From Streptomyces sp. MBT53 (lineage in GTDB: Bacteria; Actinomycetota; Actinomycetes; Streptomycetales; Streptomycetaceae): 33,005 bases of DNA. The translations under genes and the position numbers were made by a program. Shown here in pieces: positions 30,947-33,005 of the stretch (position 1 is its first letter; each line of letters opens with the position of its first letter). The stretch spans positions 1 through 33,005 of the forward strand of contig NZ_JAEQAZ010000107.1 in NCBI RefSeq assembly GCF_016654115.1. Direction: 5' to 3'. Below the pieces are notes generated by a model. It saw only the letters and a program-made list of their open reading frames with translations, was not told the DNA's origin and made no database searches.

Positions 30947-32887
30947 GTGGTCGTGCGCATAGGACTGGTTACGGAGGGTGGCTATCCATATGTGAGCGGT
31001 GACGCCAGACTCTGGTGCGACCGGCTCGTACGCGGGCTCGGGCAGCACGAGTTCGACGTCTACGCGCTCAGCCGCAGCCAACGCCAGGAGGATGAGGGCT
31101 GGCTCGAACTGCCGCCCCAGGTCCAGCGAGTACGTACCGCGCCGCTGTGGAGCACCGAGGACGACGGACCGGCGCTCGGCCGCCGCGCACGCCGGCGGTT
31201 CCGCGAGCACTACGAGGAGCTGGCCGCTGTGCTGTGCGCGGGGGATGCGCCGGTGCACGGGCCGACCGTGTCGGGCGCGTCGACTCCGGGGTCGCTCGGG
31301 TCGGCGCCGGCCGTGTCCGAGGCGGTTGTGTCCGAGGCGGTTGTGCCGGAGGCGCTCGGCTCCGCGCGGCCGACGGAGTTCTCGGAGGCCCTTGCCGCGG
31401 CGCCTTCCGCGCTCTCCGGAGAGGCTTCCGCCGTTGTGGCGGACCGTTTCGCCAACGCGTTGTACGGGCTCGCGGAACTCGCCCGCGACGAGGGCGGACT
31501 CGTGTCCGCGCTGCGCTCCGAGAGCGCTGTGCGTGCCCTCGAACGCGCCTGTCGTGCGCCCGGCGCACTCCGCACGGCACGCGAGGCGCGCGTACCCGAT
31601 CTCCTCACCGTCGCCGCGCACGTCGAACGCGCCCTGCGCCCCCTCTCGCTCGACTGGTACGAGGACGACGCCCTCGGCTCCGTGGACCTCTGCCACGCGA
31701 CGGCCGGCGGCACCGCGGCCCTGCCCGGACTGCTGGCCCACCACTTCGCCGGCGTACCACTGCTGGTGACCGAGTACGGCGTCCAACTGCGCACGCACTA
31801 CCTGGCCTCGGCGGACGCCCCGCCCGCCGTACGGGCCCTGTTCGCCGCCTTCCACGGCAGGCTGGCCGCCGAGGTGTACCGCCGGGCCGCGCTGATCACC
31901 CCCGGCAACACCCACACCCGCCGCTGGCAGGAACGCTGCGGCGCCGACCGTGCGAAGCTGCGCACGGTCCACCCCGGCATGGAGGCGTCCCGTTTCGCGG
32001 AGGTGGGCGAGGCGCCCGACCGCGCCGACCCGGACACGCTGGTGTGGGTCGGCCGTATCGAACCGGCCAAGGACCTGATCTCCCTGCTCCACGCCTTCGC
32101 GGAGATCCGCAAGGAGGAGCCCAAGGCGCGGCTGCGGATCGTCGGCGCGCCCGCCGGCGCCGAGGGCGCGGCCTACCTGGGCCACTGCCGGGCGCTGGCC
32201 GCACAGCTCTTCCCCGACGAGGCCGAGGGCGTGCACGCGGTCGGCGACAACCCGGTGTCCTTCGAGGAGATCGGCGGCCCGGAAGCCCCCACACTCCCCG
32301 AGGCGTACGCGTCCGGCACGGTGATCGTCCTGTCGAGCGTCGTCGAAGGCTTCCCGATCGGCCTGGTCGAGGCCATGTTCTGCGGCCGGGCGACCGTGTC
32401 CACGGATGTCGGCGCGGTGGTCGAGGTCATCGGCGGCACGGGACTCGTCGTGCCCCCGCGCAATCCACGGGCGCTCGCCGAGGCCTGCGTGACCCTGTTG
32501 CGCGACCCCGCGCGCCGTGAGCGCCTGGGCGCCGCCGCCCGCGCCCGCGCCCTCGAACTGTTCACCGTCGAGCAGAACATCGCGGCATTTCACGGCATTT
32601 ACCTGGAAGTGGTTTCGCACTCCCCGGTCCGCCGCGTCGTCCTCGACGACACCGGCGAACCCCTCCCGTTCGCCGCCCCCGCGGAGTCCCACGTCCCCGG
32701 CCGCTGGACCGGCCCCACGGCGGGCCCGGCAACAGGTTCCATGGCAGGCCTGGCAACGGGCTTCGCGGCGGGCCCGTCGGCTGTCCCCGCAGCAGCCCGT
32801 GTCGTGGCTCGCGGCGGCCCGCGCTGGGCGGCGGGAGCACCGGTACGCGCCACGACTCCGCTGCCGACGACGGAGGCGGCCCGATGA
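30947..32887 (+). CDS. Family 4 glycosyltransferase of the PelF/DUF3492 type
   Basis: About 646 residues, GT-B fold. The N-terminus RIGLVTEGGYPYVSGDARLW is the PelF/DUF3492 signature. A low-complexity Ala/Ser/Val/Glu stretch (31257-31440, including VSEAVVSEAVVPEALGSA) interrupts the N-domain and looks like a species-specific insertion. The C-domain carries VWVGRIEPAKDLISLLHAF and the E-x7-E motif in EGFPIGLVEAMFCG. PelF-like enzymes add sugars to exopolysaccharide using a nucleotide sugar, so a surface or secreted polysaccharide is the likely product. GTG 30947 is preferred because GGGAG lies 9 bases upstream; GTG 30953 is also possible. The C-terminal 80 residues are Ala/Gly/Pro-rich. The stop overlaps the next start as ATGA (32884-32887). 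Confidence 0.85.
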   Translation: MVVRIGLVTEGGYPYVSGDARLWCDRLVRGLGQHEFDVYALSRSQRQEDEGWLELPPQVQRVRTAPLWSTEDDGPALGRRARRRFREHYEELAAVLCAGDAPVHGPTVSGASTPGSLGSAPAVSEAVVSEAVVPEALGSARPTEFSEALAAAPSALSGEASAVVADRFANALYGLAELARDEGGLVSALRSESAVRALERACRAPGALRTAREARVPDLLTVAAHVERALRPLSLDWYEDDALGSVDLCHATAGGTAALPGLLAHHFAGVPLLVTEYGVQLRTHYLASADAPPAVRALFAAFHGRLAAEVYRRAALITPGNTHTRRWQERCGADRAKLRTVHPGMEASRFAEVGEAPDRADPDTLVWVGRIEPAKDLISLLHAFAEIRKEEPKARLRIVGAPAGAEGAAYLGHCRALAAQLFPDEAEGVHAVGDNPVSFEEIGGPEAPTLPEAYASGTVIVLSSVVEGFPIGLVEAMFCGRATVSTDVGAVVEVIGGTGLVVPPRNPRALAEACVTLLRDPARRERLGAAARARALELFTVEQNIAAFHGIYLEVVSHSPVRRVVLDDTGEPLPFAAPAESHVPGRWTGPTAGPATGSMAGLATGFAAGPSAVPAAARVVARGGPRWAAGAPVRATTPLPTTEAAR

Positions 32888-33005
32888 GCGGCCTCGGCGA
32901 ACTCGACCGCCCCGGAACGCCCGGCAGCGCGGAGGCATGGGACGCGCAGTCGGAGGAGTGGCTCGGAGGACACGGGGAGTCGGAGACGGGGGCGGAGTCC
33001 GAGGC
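32884..33005 (+). CDS. Start of an acidic protein, 3'-truncated by the window edge
   Basis: Forty codons are visible: MSGLGELDRPGTPGSAEAW, then a Glu/Gly/Ser-rich acidic stretch, and the frame is open at the window end. The ATG overlaps the glycosyltransferase stop (ATGA), so the product is translated together with it and may be a partner in polysaccharide synthesis, for instance a membrane protein whose cytoplasmic N-terminus this is. The visible part is too short and low in complexity to name a family. Confidence 0.65.
   Translation, partial: MSGLGELDRPGTPGSAEAWDAQSEEWLGGHGESETGAESE

Overview
The window is a chromosomal segment of a Streptomyces species or a close relative. The evidence is very high G+C with strongly G/C-biased third codon positions, frequent GTG starts, purine-rich ribosome sites mixed with leaderless starts, perfect G/C-rich hairpins between convergent genes, and actinobacterial families such as DUF3107, DUF3152 and TatB. 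I see no rRNA, tRNA, insertion sequence, prophage or CRISPR array. The window holds core housekeeping genes rather than a mobile island.

Region 1 (1-8430) covers the envelope and divalent cations. It holds a 5'-truncated HtrA-type protease, tatB and an unrecognised 219-aa protein. A minus-strand operon follows: an MgtE-N/CBS protein without a channel domain, a DUF1003 membrane protein and Mrp. Then come a lipoprotein, a small unassigned protein and a CorA transporter. As I remember it, this order resembles the mycobacterial sigE-rseA-htrA-tatB...mrp...corA block, so a sigma factor and anti-sigma factor would be expected just left of the window.

Region 2 (8430-15700) is mixed metabolism. It holds a SUFU-domain protein, an MFS exporter with a well-placed promoter, a zinc-ribbon protein, a PHP phosphoesterase, a MarC membrane protein, a 50-aa protein behind a SigR-like promoter, a NYN-domain nuclease-like protein and an alpha/beta hydrolase.

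Region 3 (15700-24900) holds a DEAD-box helicase with a 450-residue lysine/arginine/alanine-rich repeat tail, a ferritin-like protein, a small membrane protein, DUF3107, a TetR regulator, a small acidic protein, a second alpha/beta hydrolase and a membrane-anchored DUF3152 protein with a complete metzincin-type zinc signature. This order recalls the mycobacterial rhlE to moeB1 block.

Region 4 (24900-33005) is an oligopeptide-type ABC operon: binding lipoprotein, two permeases and one fused double ATPase, with tight ATGA overlaps between the last three. It is preceded by a strong promoter, a leaderless 30-codon reading frame ending in a Cys-rich tail, and a hairpin followed by a T run. Together these look like an attenuation leader and are the most interesting candidate system here. 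A PelF-like glycosyltransferase and the start of a coupled acidic protein end the window.
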